Origin: Rhodoplanes serenus
GTDB lineage: Bacteria > Pseudomonadota > Alphaproteobacteria > Rhizobiales > Xanthobacteraceae
Reading direction: 5' to 3'
Assembly: GCA_945893145.1 (NCBI GenBank)
Contig: CAMDDZ010000001.1
Span: forward strand, 1-64,000
DNA length: 64,000 bases
How positions within the stretch are numbered: position 1 is the stretch's first letter; each line of letters starts with the position of its first letter. The translations under genes and the position numbers were made by a program. The notes beneath the pieces were generated by a model. The model had not been told where the DNA came from. It made no database searches and saw only the letters and a list, made by a program, of their open reading frames with translations. Shown piece by piece: positions 55,493-64,000 of the stretch.

Positions 55493-55972
55493 ATGATCAG
55501 GACGTTGTGGGTGACGCTGTTGTCGGCGGCGATCGTGCCGCTCGGCGTTGCCGCCGCGAACGGCCAACAGATGACGCGTGACGAGGTCGCCAAGAGATTG
55601 GTCGGTGCATGGCGTTACGTTGGCACCACCATCGACGGCGTCAGCAAGCCGCGCGGCAACAACCCAAAGGGCATGATCTACTACGGTCCGCATGGCGAGA
55701 TGTCGGTGCAGATCGCGCCCGATGTCGAGCGCAAGAAGGCCGGTGCCGTGATGACGCCGGATGAGGCCAAGGTCGCAGTGACGGACTACATCGCGTATTT
55801 CGGCAACTACACGATCGACGAGAAGGCCGGCACGGTGATCCATCACCGGCAGGCCAGCGTGCAGCCCGGCGACGCCGGCGATTTCATCCGCAAGTTCGAA
55901 TTTGTCGGCGACCGGCTGATCTTGCGGCCGCCAAATTCAAAGCAAGAGATAACCTGGGAACGGATCAAGTGA
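55493..55972 (+). CDS. Secreted lipocalin-like domain protein
   Basis: A 159-residue protein with a signal peptide (about 1-24, ANGQQ) and one lipocalin-like domain (LVGAWRYVGTTIDGV, MIYYGPHGEMSVQI, ITWERIK) as in uncharacterised PF13924-type proteins. Function is unknown. Its place between the aldehyde dehydrogenase and E2 genes, with 22 nt and 7 nt gaps, is unusual for a periplasmic protein in a cytoplasmic enzyme operon. Confidence 0.8.
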   Translation: MIRTLWVTLLSAAIVPLGVAAANGQQMTRDEVAKRLVGAWRYVGTTIDGVSKPRGNNPKGMIYYGPHGEMSVQIAPDVERKKAGAVMTPDEAKVAVTDYIAYFGNYTIDEKAGTVIHHRQASVQPGDAGDFIRKFEFVGDRLILRPPNSKQEITWERIK

Positions 55973-55979
55973 GCTGCCA

Positions 55980-57323
55980 ATGGATGTCCTGATGCCGCAG
56001 CTCGGCGAAACCGTCGCCGAGGGCAAGATCACGAAATGGTTCAAGTCGACCGGCGACGCCGTGAAGCCTGGCGACAACCTGTTCGAGATCGAGACCGACA
56101 AGGTGTCCATGGAGGTGCCGTCCATTGCGGCCGGGACGCTGACCGAAATTCGCGTGCGTGAGGGCGAGGTCGTCAAGGTTGGCGCCGTGGTGGCGGTGAT
56201 CGCGGGTGCTGGTGCCGCGGCGGTATCCGCAGCGAGCGCAGCCGCAAGCCGCGTGCCTCCTGCGCCAGCAGCCAAGGCGCCGCAACAGGTTCCGTTCGTT
56301 CCCGCGCAAGCGGGAACCCAGAGCCAAGGGCAGGCGCCGCGCGAAGTTTACACAGGTCCGCTCGATCCATTTTTCGAGGTGCGCACGCCGGCGCGCAACT
56401 TCGGTCCGGCGAAAACCCCAGGCGGCACGGTGGTGACGCCGCTCGCCCGCCGGCTTGCGGGCGAAAACAGCATCGATCTGTCGAACCTCAAGGGCTCCGG
56501 ACCGCGCGGGCGTATCGTTGCGTCGGACGTCGAGGCGGCCATCTCCAAAGGCGGCGGTCGCACTACGCCGATGGCTGCGGGCGCCAGCGCCGCGCAGGTC
56601 AAGGCGCTCTACCAGGGCGTCGAGTTCGAGGAGGTGCCGCTCGACGGCATGCGCGCGACCATTGCGCGCCGCCTGGTCGAGGCGAAGCAGACCATCCCGC
56701 ACTTCTATCTCACCACCGACGTGACGATGGATGCGCTCTTGAAAATCCGCGAAGAGGCCAACGCCGGTGCGCCCGGCAAGGGCGACGCCGTGGCGTACAA
56801 GCTCTCGGTCAATGACTTTGTCATCAAGGCGTTGGCTCTGGCGCTGCAGCGCGTCCCCGCCGCCAACGCGGTGTGGGCGAGCGACCGCATCCTGCGCTTC
56901 AAGCATTCCGATGTCGGTGTTGCGGTTGCGATCGAAGGCGGGCTGCTGACGCCGGTGATCCGCAACGCCGATGGAAAATCTCTCTCCGCCATCTCGAACG
57001 AGATGAAGGACCTCGCCGCGCGCGCCAAGGAGAAGAAGCTCAAGCCTGCCGAATACCAGGGTGGCGCTTCGGCGATCTCCAATCTCGGCATGTATGGCGT
57101 GCGCGAGTTCTCGGCTATCATCAATCCGCCGCACGCCACGATCCTCGCGGTCGGCGCGACGCAGCGGCGGCCGGTCGAAGCTGAGGACGGCTCGGTGAAG
57201 TTCGTCAGCCAGATGACCGTGACGCTGTCCTGCGATCACCGCGTTGTCGATGGCGCGCTCGGTGCGGAGTTGCTGGCGGCCTTCAAATCGCTAATCGAAA
57301 GCCCGGTGCGGATGCTGGTGTAG
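55980..57323 (+). CDS. Dihydrolipoamide acyltransferase (E2) of a 2-oxoacid/acetoin dehydrogenase
   Basis: A 447-residue E2. Lipoyl domain 1-75 with lipoylated Lys41 in ETDKVSMEV; an Ala-rich linker at about 80-150; peripheral subunit-binding domain at about 152-195 (VTPLARRLAGENSIDL, KGSGPRGRIVASDV); catalytic domain 215-447 with H420 and D424 in CDHRVVDG. The linker contains an in-frame palindromic repeat that encodes VPAQAGTQS at 107-115. No E3 gene follows; the next gene is convergent, so lipoamide dehydrogenase must come from elsewhere. Confidence 0.92.
   Translation: MDVLMPQLGETVAEGKITKWFKSTGDAVKPGDNLFEIETDKVSMEVPSIAAGTLTEIRVREGEVVKVGAVVAVIAGAGAAAVSAASAAASRVPPAPAAKAPQQVPFVPAQAGTQSQGQAPREVYTGPLDPFFEVRTPARNFGPAKTPGGTVVTPLARRLAGENSIDLSNLKGSGPRGRIVASDVEAAISKGGGRTTPMAAGASAAQVKALYQGVEFEEVPLDGMRATIARRLVEAKQTIPHFYLTTDVTMDALLKIREEANAGAPGKGDAVAYKLSVNDFVIKALALALQRVPAANAVWASDRILRFKHSDVGVAVAIEGGLLTPVIRNADGKSLSAISNEMKDLAARAKEKKLKPAEYQGGASAISNLGMYGVREFSAIINPPHATILAVGATQRRPVEAEDGSVKFVSQMTVTLSCDHRVVDGALGAELLAAFKSLIESPVRMLV
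56298..56317 (+). repeat. In-frame palindromic repeat inside the E2 linker
   Basis: GTTCCCGC and GCGGGAAC flank a GCAA tetraloop, a perfect 8-bp hairpin. Sequences of the form TTCCCGCGCAAGCGGGAA are known as dispersed intergenic palindromes in proteobacteria. Here it lies in coding sequence and is read as VPAQAGT, in the flexible linker where extra residues are tolerated. Confidence 0.7.
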
Positions 57324-57335
57324 CGCCGCGCTGGT

Positions 57336-58418
57336 TCAGGCCCAGGGCAGCACGACGATCCGCCCAACCAGGTCGGGCGAGGTTTCCAGCAGCGTGTGCG
57401 CCTCGCCCACTTTGGCGAGCGGGAAGCGCGCCGCGATGCGGGTTCTGATGCGGCCTTCGCCGAACAAATTCAGGACCGTCAGCATGTCATTCATGCGCGC
57501 GCCGCGGATGCCGAGCAGGTTCAATTCCAATCGGATGAGATCGGCGGCGGTGAACGGCAGCGGATCGCGACCCTGTTCGCTGGTGATGACCAGCGAGCCG
57601 CCGAGCCGCATCACGCTGCCGACGAGTCGCAACAGATCGTGGTTTCCCGTGTAATCGACTGCGTGATCGACGCCTTCGCCGCCAGTGAGCTTGCGCAGCT
57701 CGTCGCGGGCGCTTTCGGCGTTGGTCGTGACCACGACGGCGTCGGCGCCGAGCTCGCGAAGTGTCGCGGCCTTGCCGGCGTGGCGGGTGGTTGCGATCAC
57801 GCGCGCGCCTGCGAGCTTGGCAAGTTGCATTGTCGCCTGACCCATGCCGCCAGAGGCGCCGGTGACTAGCACCGTATTGCCCAGCCGCACGCGCAACCGG
57901 TCGCGCACCACGCGGTGCGACGACGAGAACGGCCACAGCGTCACGCCGGCCTGCTCGTAATCGGCGTCAGCGGGCAGCGGCAGCCACATGTGCTCGTCGC
58001 GCACCAGATATTGCGCATAGGAACCGAACGCCTGATGGCCCGGAATGGCGAGGTTGCGCGACAGATTGCCGAGCCCGCGCGCGAACTCGACGGACTCCAC
58101 ATCCTCCGGATGGGTCACGCCGATCACGCGATCGCCGGGCTTGAAACGCGCGACCATGCGCCCCAGGGCTGTCACTTCGCCTGCAGCCTCGCGCCCCAGT
58201 TGCTGCGGCAGCGGAAACGGCGCGCGGCCCGGAATTTGATAACGCACCAGATCGCCGTTGCGGTATTTCACATCCCAGCGCGACACTGAGCCAGCAAGGT
58301 TCTTCACCATCACGTCGCGGTCGCCGAGCGGCGGCAGGTCGTACTCGCCGTAGATCAGCTTTTCCGGTCCGCCGTATTCGAACAGGCGAACGGCCTTGGT
58401 CTTGGTCGGAATGGTCAT
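57336..58418 (-). CDS. MDR-family zinc-type alcohol dehydrogenase/quinone oxidoreductase
   Basis: A 360-residue medium-chain reductase. The N-terminal GroES-like domain has [13 protein letters not shown]; the Rossmann domain has [20 protein letters not shown]. It lacks the catalytic and structural Zn cysteines, so it is of the quinone oxidoreductase/enoyl reductase type and NADPH-dependent. It converges with the E2 gene (12 nt gap) and is divergent from the molybdenum-enzyme gene. Substrate unknown. Confidence 0.88.
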   Translation of the reverse strand: MTIPTKTKAVRLFEYGGPEKLIYGEYDLPPLGDRDVMVKNLAGSVSRWDVKYRNGDLVRYQIPGRAPFPLPQQLGREAAGEVTALGRMVARFKPGDRVIGVTHPEDVESVEFARGLGNLSRNLAIPGHQAFGSYAQYLVRDEHMWLPLPADADYEQAGVTLWPFSSSHRVVRDRLRVRLGNTVLVTGASGGMGQATMQLAKLAGARVIATTRHAGKAATLRELGADAVVVTTNAESARDELRKLTGGEGVDHAVDYTGNHDLLRLVGSVMRLGGSLVITSEQGRDPLPFTAADLIRLELNLLGIRGARMNDMLTVLNLFGEGRIRTRIAARFPLAKVGEAHTLLETSPDLVGRIVVLPWA

Positions 58419-58503
58419 GAGCCATCATACCAAGGCGGTGTTACTCCCGCCGCCCTGGAATTGGCAGGCGATTTCCCATAGAAATCGGACCAGGAGAACT
58501 TCC

Positions 58504-61500
58504 ATGAATCTCGGCGCTCTGAAGCTCGCGATCATTCTGTTCGGCCTGTCGCTGATCCTGAAGTTCCAGGCCTGGCGGCACCCGGCGTTCCGCGCGCGGC
58601 TCAAGGAGCGCAACCTCTCGGCGCAATTCACGGCGCGTGACGAGGAGATCGGCCGCTGGTTCCGGTTCCAGGACGGCCGCGTCACCTCGGGCTCTGGCGT
58701 GCTTTCGAAGGCCGACGTGACGGTGGCGTTCAAGAACGCCGCGCTTGGCGCGCACCTGCTGACGCCGCCGATCAACTGGCTTGACCAGATCAATGCGCAG
58801 AAGGAATTCGCGCTGACGGTGACCGGCGAGGAAGACCTGACCAACTGGTTCGCCCAGACCGTGATGATGAGCCAGTCGGCCGGGCTGAAGTTCGGCACGA
58901 AAATGCCGGACGGCTCGATGCGCTATTGCAATATGGCGAACGGCGGGCCGCTGTTCATCTATGTCAAGGACGGCAAGATCGTCCGCACCACGCCGATCGA
59001 ATTCGACGACGAGGATGGTTCGTCTTGGACCATCCGCGCGCGCGGCATCGATCTCACGCCGCCGCGCAAGACCACGCTCGCGCCGCATGGGCAGAACTCC
59101 AAGGCGATCGTTTATTCGCCCGATCGGCTGCTCTATCCCATGAAGCGCGTCGATTTCGATCCGAACGGCGCGCGCAATCCGCAGAATCGCGGCAAGTCCG
59201 GCTATGTGCGCATCTCCTGGGACGAGGCGCTGGCCCTCGTCAGCGGCGAGATCAAACGGCAGAAGCGCACCCATGGGCCGGGCTGCATCGCGGTGTCGCA
59301 CGGCTCGCACCACACCTGGGGCAACATCGGCTACTACCTCTCGGCGCTGTTTCGTTTCGCCAATGCGGTCGGCATGACGCGCGTGCACCACAATCCCGAT
59401 TCATGGGAAGGCTGGTACTGGGGCGCGGTGCACCATTGGGGCCACACGCTGCGTGTCGGTCAGTCGGAGACCTACGGCACGGTCGAGGACTGTCTGCAGA
59501 ACTGCGACATGATCGTGTTCTGGTCTGCCGATCCGGAGACCACCGCGGGCTCCTACGGTTCGCAGGAAGGCACCATCCGCCGCCAATGGCTGAAGAATCC
59601 GAAGCTCGGCATCAAGGTCGTTCACGTCGATCCGTATTACAACTCCTCAGCGCAATTCCTGCCCGGCAAGTGGTTTGCGCCGAAGCCCACGACTTCGGTC
59701 GCGATGGCAATGGCGATTGCTTACGTCTGGATCAAGGAAGGCCTTTACGACAAAGACTACGTGAAGACGCACACCGTCGGCTTCGATGTGTGGAAGGCCT
59801 ATTTGGTCGGCGACGAGGATGGCATCGCCAAGACACCGGAGTGGCAGGAGAAGGAAACCGGCGTTCCAGCCAAGGATGTCCGCGCGCTCGCCCGCGAGTG
59901 GGGCAAAAAGCGCGTCTATCTCGCACCGGGCGGCTGGGGCAACGGCCACGGCGGCGCCTGCCGCAACCAGACCGGCATCCAGTGGGCGCGCGTGATGGTG
60001 TGCCTCTCGGCCATGCAGGGGCTCGGCAAGCCGGGCTGCAACATGGGCCATCTGCAATGGGGCTGCCCGGTCGATTTCAATTTCTATTTCCCCGGTTACT
60101 CCGAAGGCGGCATGTCCGGCGATCTGGAAAACACCGCGATGCCGGTCGCGCTCTATCAGCGCATGCCGCAGCTGCCGACCATGAACTCCAATGCTCAGCA
60201 GATCCCGCGCATCTGGCTGCCCGAGGCGATCTACGACGGCAAGGCGGAGGGCTACCGCTGGGTCGGCAAGTCCATCGAGCATCAGTTCGGCAAGTTCGCC
60301 TATCCGGCGCCGGGCGCCTCGCCGGTACACATGCTCTACAAGTATGGCGGCTCGATCCTCGGCACGATGAACAACACCAACCGCCATGTGCGGATGTATC
60401 AGTCCGAGCAGCTCGAGTTCGTGGTCAACCAGTCGATCTGGTTCGAGGGCGAGGCGAAATTCGCCGACGTCATCCTGCCGGCCTGCACCAATTTCGAGCG
60501 CGTGGACATTTCGGAATGGGCCGGCCTTGGCGGTTATGGACACCACGGCCAGCAGCAGCTCAACCACCGCGTCATCATCCTGCAAAGCAAGGCGGTCGAG
60601 CCGTTGGGTGAATCGAAATCCGACTTCTGGATCTTCAACGAGATTTGCAAGAAGCTTGGGCTGGCGAACTATTTCTCCGAAGGCATCAACGAGATCGATT
60701 GGGTCAAGCGCTCCTATCTCGCCTCCGACCTGCCGAAGGTGATCTCGTGGCGGAAGCTCCTCAAGAAGGGCTACTACGTGGTGCCGGCCGAAAAGGAAAA
60801 ATTGCGCGCGCCGGTGTCGTTCCGCTGGTTCTGGGAGAACCGCAAGAAGGACGTGCCGGAGGCGCAGCCGCTGCCGTCCGATTATTCGAACGAATATCTG
60901 AAGGGCCTGCAGACGCAATCGGGCAAGCTCGAGTTCGAATGCAACAGCCTCAAGCGCTTCAAGGATCCGGAGCGGCCGCCGGTGGTCAAATACGAGCCGT
61001 CGTGGGAGGGCCCGCATTCATCGGAGTACGGCCGTTATCCGCTGCAACTGCTGACACCGCACTCGAAATACAGCTTCCACACCCAGGGCGACGGCAAGAG
61101 TTCGTTCCTCAACAACATTCCGGATCATCGGGTGAAGGTCGATGGCTGGTACTACTGGATTGTGCGGTTGAACGCGCAGGACGCGGCCGAGCGCGGTATC
61201 AAGAAGCACGACCTGGTGAAGGTCTATAACGACCGCGGCGCGGTGATCTGTGCGGCACTGCCGACGCAGCGGCTGCCGCGCGGCGTTTGCCACGGCTACG
61301 AATCGTCGGCGGTCTATGCGCCGATGGGTGAACCCGGCCGGTCGGTCGACCGCGGCGGGTGTTTGAATCTGCTGACGCCGCACAAGACGCAGACCAAGAC
61401 GACGCATTCGCTCGCCGGCAGCCAGTCGCTGGTGCAGGTCGAGGTTTGGGATCGCTGCGTCGAGCATGTGTCGGAGACGTTCGCGGCGGTCGACCGCGAC

Positions 61501-61551
61501 AAAGAGATCAAGCGCACGCTGCGCGAGGCCGACCTCGTGCCGGCGAAATAA
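58504..61551 (+). CDS. Transhydroxylase-like molybdopterin oxidoreductase large subunit with SCP2-like N-terminal extension
   Basis: A 1015-residue protein. A hydrophobic stretch (about 6-20) and an SCP2-like region (about 35-125) precede a DMSO-reductase-superfamily domain (about 130-1000). It resembles pyrogallol-phloroglucinol transhydroxylase large subunit. H269, D299 and S300 keep the spacing of His144, Asp174 and the Mo ligand Ser175 in the Pelobacter enzyme ([22 protein letters not shown]). No N-terminal Fe-S cluster motif is present, also as in that enzyme. [20 protein letters not shown] sequence binds the second pterin. GGAGAA precedes the ATG. The small subunit follows 19 nt later. 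The substrate, probably a phenolic or lipid-like alcohol, is unknown. Confidence 0.85.
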   Translation: MNLGALKLAIILFGLSLILKFQAWRHPAFRARLKERNLSAQFTARDEEIGRWFRFQDGRVTSGSGVLSKADVTVAFKNAALGAHLLTPPINWLDQINAQKEFALTVTGEEDLTNWFAQTVMMSQSAGLKFGTKMPDGSMRYCNMANGGPLFIYVKDGKIVRTTPIEFDDEDGSSWTIRARGIDLTPPRKTTLAPHGQNSKAIVYSPDRLLYPMKRVDFDPNGARNPQNRGKSGYVRISWDEALALVSGEIKRQKRTHGPGCIAVSHGSHHTWGNIGYYLSALFRFANAVGMTRVHHNPDSWEGWYWGAVHHWGHTLRVGQSETYGTVEDCLQNCDMIVFWSADPETTAGSYGSQEGTIRRQWLKNPKLGIKVVHVDPYYNSSAQFLPGKWFAPKPTTSVAMAMAIAYVWIKEGLYDKDYVKTHTVGFDVWKAYLVGDEDGIAKTPEWQEKETGVPAKDVRALAREWGKKRVYLAPGGWGNGHGGACRNQTGIQWARVMVCLSAMQGLGKPGCNMGHLQWGCPVDFNFYFPGYSEGGMSGDLENTAMPVALYQRMPQLPTMNSNAQQIPRIWLPEAIYDGKAEGYRWVGKSIEHQFGKFAYPAPGASPVHMLYKYGGSILGTMNNTNRHVRMYQSEQLEFVVNQSIWFEGEAKFADVILPACTNFERVDISEWAGLGGYGHHGQQQLNHRVIILQSKAVEPLGESKSDFWIFNEICKKLGLANYFSEGINEIDWVKRSYLASDLPKVISWRKLLKKGYYVVPAEKEKLRAPVSFRWFWENRKKDVPEAQPLPSDYSNEYLKGLQTQSGKLEFECNSLKRFKDPERPPVVKYEPSWEGPHSSEYGRYPLQLLTPHSKYSFHTQGDGKSSFLNNIPDHRVKVDGWYYWIVRLNAQDAAERGIKKHDLVKVYNDRGAVICAALPTQRLPRGVCHGYESSAVYAPMGEPGRSVDRGGCLNLLTPHKTQTKTTHSLAGSQSLVQVEVWDRCVEHVSETFAAVDRDKEIKRTLREADLVPAK

Positions 61552-61570
61552 GAACAAAGCGTATTCAGTC

Positions 61571-62419
61571 ATGAAAAAATGGAATCTCATCATCGACGTG
61601 GCGGAGTGCACGAACTGCCAGCTTTGTGCGCTCTCGGCTATGGACGAATACGTCGGCAACGAATGGCCGGGTGTGGCCGCGCCGATGCCGCGTCATGGCC
61701 ACCACTGGGTCAACATTCTGCAGAAGGAGCGCGGGCAGGTCACTGGCCAGTCGCCGATGATCGACATCGCCTACGTGCCGACGCTGTGTAATCACTGCGA
61801 CGACGCGCCCTGCATGAAAGCGGACAAGTCCGGCGCGATCACCAAGCGCGACGACGGCATCGTCATCATCGATCCGCAGAAGGCCAAGGGCAGAAAGGAT
61901 TTGGTTGGCGCCTGCCCTTATGGCCACATCTGGTGGAACGACGAATTACAGTTGCCCCAGGCCTGGCCGTTCGACGCGCACTTGATTGATCAGGGCTGGG
62001 ACAAGACGCGTGGCCATCAGGCTTGCCCGACCGGCGCGATGCTGGCCGTGAAGGTCGAAGACGACGAGATGGCGCGCGTTGCGCGCGAGCAGGAGCTCGA
62101 GGTGTTGAAGCCTGAGCTTGGTTCGAAGCCGCGGGTCTATTACCGCAACCTCTGGCGCTACTCGAAGTGCTTCATCGGCGGCAGTGTGGCGGCGGAGACC
62201 GGCGGCGCGGTCGATTGTGTCGAGGGCGCGACGGTACGCCTGATGAAGGACGGCACGGCGGTCGCCACCGCCACCACCGACAATTACGGCGACTTCAAAT
62301 TCGACCGGCTTGATGAGGGCTCCGGCCGCTATATTGTTGAAATCTCAGGGCTTGGCCGGAAAAAGTCGGTCGAAGCCGAGCTCGGGGTGAGCCTCAACCT
62401 TGGCGAAATCCGGCTGTAA
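61571..62419 (+). CDS. Transhydroxylase-like Fe-S small subunit with C-terminal transthyretin/CnaB-like domain
   Basis: A 282-residue partner subunit. Cys motifs for three to four [4Fe-4S] sites: C13, C16, C19 (CTNCQLC), CNHCDDAPC at 73-81, ACPYGHIWW, and HQACPTGAM. Residues about 210-282 (GATVRLMKDGTAVATATTDN) form a beta-sandwich CnaB/transthyretin-like domain, a feature also present in the small subunit of pyrogallol transhydroxylase. No membrane anchor or quinol-binding subunit follows. The start at MKKWNLIID is the only one giving the normal ferredoxin N-terminus. Confidence 0.87.
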   Translation: MKKWNLIIDVAECTNCQLCALSAMDEYVGNEWPGVAAPMPRHGHHWVNILQKERGQVTGQSPMIDIAYVPTLCNHCDDAPCMKADKSGAITKRDDGIVIIDPQKAKGRKDLVGACPYGHIWWNDELQLPQAWPFDAHLIDQGWDKTRGHQACPTGAMLAVKVEDDEMARVAREQELEVLKPELGSKPRVYYRNLWRYSKCFIGGSVAAETGGAVDCVEGATVRLMKDGTAVATATTDNYGDFKFDRLDEGSGRYIVEISGLGRKKSVEAELGVSLNLGEIRL

Positions 62420-62529
62420 CCGCGCTTTAGGCTCCTTGCGCCAAAATGGAACCCGCTCTACCTTTGGATGCAACGGGCCGCCGCCCTCGTGCGTTAAGGC
62501 TCGCAGGAATGACTTGGAGAGGACACGCC

Positions 62530-62607
62530 ATGGCCTGGACGACCCCGACGCTCGTCGAGATTTGCATCGGCCTCGAGATCAACGGCTATCTGCCCGCCGA
62601 ATTCTGA
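62530..62607 (+). CDS. pqqA: PQQ precursor peptide PqqA
   Basis: A 25-residue peptide, MAWTTPTLVEICIGLEINGY plus five residues. Glu16 and Tyr20 have the E-x3-Y spacing that is cross-linked by PqqE and becomes the PQQ carbon skeleton. GGAGAGGA lies 6 nt before the ATG. It precedes pqqB by 23 nt. Starting at 111 nt after the molybdenum-enzyme gene, it may have its own promoter. Confidence 0.93.
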   Translation: MAWTTPTLVEICIGLEINGYLPAEF

Positions 62608-62630
62608 TCTCGTTTTCTGTTTCCCGCTAG

Positions 62631-63533
62631 ATGGGGTTGACCGCCATCGTGCTCGGTGCGGCGGCGGGTGGCGGCTTTCCGCAATGGAATTGTAACTGCG
62701 ATATATGCCGGCTCGCCTGGGCCGGCGATCCGCGAGTGCGTCCGCGCACGCAGGCGAGCCTCGCGGTGTCCGGCGACGGCCGGCGCTGGACCTTGCTCAA
62801 CGCCTCGCCCGATCTGCGTGCGCAGGTACAAGCGACGCCAGCCCTGCAGCCGCGTGGCGGCACGCGCGGCAGTCCCATCGAAGCCGTGGTGCTGACCGGC
62901 GGCGAAATTGACCAGACCGCGGGACTGCTGAGCCTGCGCGAACGTTCGCCCTTCACGCTGATCGCTACGGCCGCGACACTTGCGGCCGTAGCCGGCAATC
63001 CGATGTTCGGCGCGCTGGCCTCCGACATGGTGGCGCGCCGTGCTATCACGCCAGGTGAGAAATTCGCGTTGGGTGGCAATCTGCAAGCCGAACTGTTCAT
63101 GGTGCCGGGCAAGGTGCCGCTTTATCTCGAAGGCGAGAATCCCGACACCGCCGAGGAAAGCGCCGCCAATGTCGGCGTCGAGATTTCCGATGGCAGGGCG
63201 CGGCTCACCTATGTGCCGGGCGCGGCCGCGATGACGCCGGCGCTCAAGGCGCGGCTTGCCCGCGCCGACGCGATCCTGTTCGACGGCACGCTTTACACCG
63301 ACGACGAGATGATCCGCAGCGGCACTGGTTCGAAAACCGGCCGCCGCATGGGACATATGCCGATCGAGGGAGCGGACGGCTCGCTCGCGGCGCTGGCCGA
63401 CGTCAACGCGCGCCGCATTTTCGTGCATATCAACAACACCAACCCGATCCTGGTGGACGGCTCGCCCGAGCGTGCGCGCGTGAACGCCGCCGGATGGGAG
63501 GTGGCGGAGGACGGCATGGAGATCGTGTTGTGA
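62631..63533 (+). CDS. pqqB: PQQ biosynthesis protein PqqB
   Basis: A 300-residue metallo-beta-lactamase-fold protein. AAAGGGFPQWNCNCDICRLA near the N-terminus binds a structural Zn; VVLTGGEIDQTAGLLSLRER and the MGHMPIEG stretch near the C-terminus are PqqB signatures. PqqB is implicated in hydroxylation of the tyrosine part of the cross-linked precursor. Its stop overlaps the start of pqqC. Confidence 0.95.
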   Translation: MGLTAIVLGAAAGGGFPQWNCNCDICRLAWAGDPRVRPRTQASLAVSGDGRRWTLLNASPDLRAQVQATPALQPRGGTRGSPIEAVVLTGGEIDQTAGLLSLRERSPFTLIATAATLAAVAGNPMFGALASDMVARRAITPGEKFALGGNLQAELFMVPGKVPLYLEGENPDTAEESAANVGVEISDGRARLTYVPGAAAMTPALKARLARADAILFDGTLYTDDEMIRSGTGSKTGRRMGHMPIEGADGSLAALADVNARRIFVHINNTNPILVDGSPERARVNAAGWEVAEDGMEIVL

Positions 63534-64000
63534 CAATGCTGTCGCCCCAGGAACTGGAAGCGGCGCTGCGGGACATCGGTGCGCGGCGCTATCACCGGCT
63601 GCATCCGTTCCACAAGCTGCTGCATGGCGGCCAATGCACCAAGGGTCAGGTGCAGGCCTGGGCGCTCAACCGCTACTACTATCAGGCGATGATCCCGATC
63701 AAGGACGCGAGCCTGATCGCGCGCTGCGACGATTCTGCCATCCGCCGCGAATGGCGCTCGCGTCTGGTCGATCACGATGGCGAGCGGCCCGATGATGGCG
63801 GCATCGCGCGCTGGCTCAAGCTGACCGACGGGCTTGGCCTCGACCGCGACTATGTGACGTCGTTGCGCGGGTTGCTGCCGGCCACGCGGTTTGCGGTCGA
63901 TGCCTATGTGCGCTTCGTGCGCGAGAAGACGCTGCTCGAAGCTATCGCGTCGTCGCTCACCGAGATGTTCTCGCCGCAGATCATCACCGAGCGGATGGAT
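63530..64000 (+). CDS. pqqC: Pyrroloquinoline-quinone synthase PqqC (truncated by window end)
   Basis: The first ~155 residues of PqqC are present: LHPFHKLLHGGQCTKGQVQA, ALNRYYYQAMIPIKDASLIA and LVDHDGERPDDGGIARWLKL. PqqC catalyses the last, oxygen-dependent ring-closure step. Translation may start at the GTG at 63530, overlapping the pqqB stop, or at the ATG at 63536. The frame is open to the end of the window; pqqD and pqqE would be expected next. Confidence 0.94.
   Translation, partial: MTMLSPQELEAALRDIGARRYHRLHPFHKLLHGGQCTKGQVQAWALNRYYYQAMIPIKDASLIARCDDSAIRREWRSRLVDHDGERPDDGGIARWLKLTDGLGLDRDYVTSLRGLLPATRFAVDAYVRFVREKTLLEAIASSLTEMFSPQIITERMD

Noticed and set aside
53737..55593. Minus-strand open frame of about 618 codons opposite the aldehyde dehydrogenase
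   Set aside because: It is the mirror of a well-conserved ALDH, has no recognisable domain, and spans several plus-strand genes.

Overview
The window is GC-rich, densely coded DNA of an aerobic alphaproteobacterium, most likely a soil member of the Rhizobiales (Bradyrhizobium, Rhodopseudomonas or Xanthobacteraceae-like). Three things suggest this: codon use, the Rhizobiales-style intergenic palindromes (copies near 8.75, 31.0, 39.3 and 48.0 kb), and an expansion of TctC/Bug-type periplasmic binding proteins. There are eight of these, one of them broken, and none has a TctA/TctB permease nearby. No tRNA, rRNA, CRISPR array, transposase or phage gene was seen.

Layout. 0-7 kb: a conserved hypothetical gene, a 71-bp tandem duplication, then a long minus-strand run (MetE-like protein, two TctC proteins, an M24 peptidase-fold protein with one metal ligand changed, two small Cys-rich secreted proteins, a ModA-like binding protein). 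7-20.3 kb: a benzoate catabolic island with benzoate-CoA ligase, a five-gene branched-chain-type ABC importer, a LysR regulator, a TSUP transporter, an alpha/beta hydrolase, and the box genes boxR, boxC and boxB. boxA and the semialdehyde dehydrogenase boxD are not adjacent. 20.3-31 kb: a tctC pseudogene with one in-frame amber codon, a His-rich secreted peptide, a GNAT/membrane-protein gene pair of unknown role, a solo CoxL-type molybdenum hydroxylase subunit, an HWE histidine kinase, and three TctC proteins. 31-46 kb: a serine-glyoxylate-type aminotransferase divergent from a fused FAD/Fe-S/CCG 2-hydroxyacid dehydrogenase, a class II aldolase, a TctC, two tandem MetE-like paralogues, an IlvD/Edd dehydratase with a G-rich leader hairpin, a GNAT plus RLAN/RimK-type ATP-grasp pair, and a UPF0114 protein. 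44-48 kb: an NMT1/SsuA-type ABC importer with a TctC gene inside it. 48-50 kb: TSUP and chromate-transporter genes. 50-57 kb: SDR, EamA permease, and E1alpha, E1beta, aldehyde dehydrogenase, lipocalin-like and E2 genes of a 2-oxoacid/acetoin dehydrogenase with no E3. 57-64 kb: an MDR reductase, then a two-subunit molybdopterin/Fe-S enzyme resembling pyrogallol-phloroglucinol transhydroxylase, followed by pqqA, pqqB and the start of pqqC.

How it works together. The benzoate island imports an aromatic acid, activates it to the CoA thioester, and epoxidises and cleaves the ring. BoxR probably represses it and senses benzoyl-CoA. The rest looks like a scavenging region for organic acids and aromatics. 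The strongest candidates for undescribed biology are the transhydroxylase-like enzyme, which has an SCP2-like N-terminal extension and sits beside the PQQ operon, and the GNAT/two-TM protein pair at 21.6-24.0 kb.
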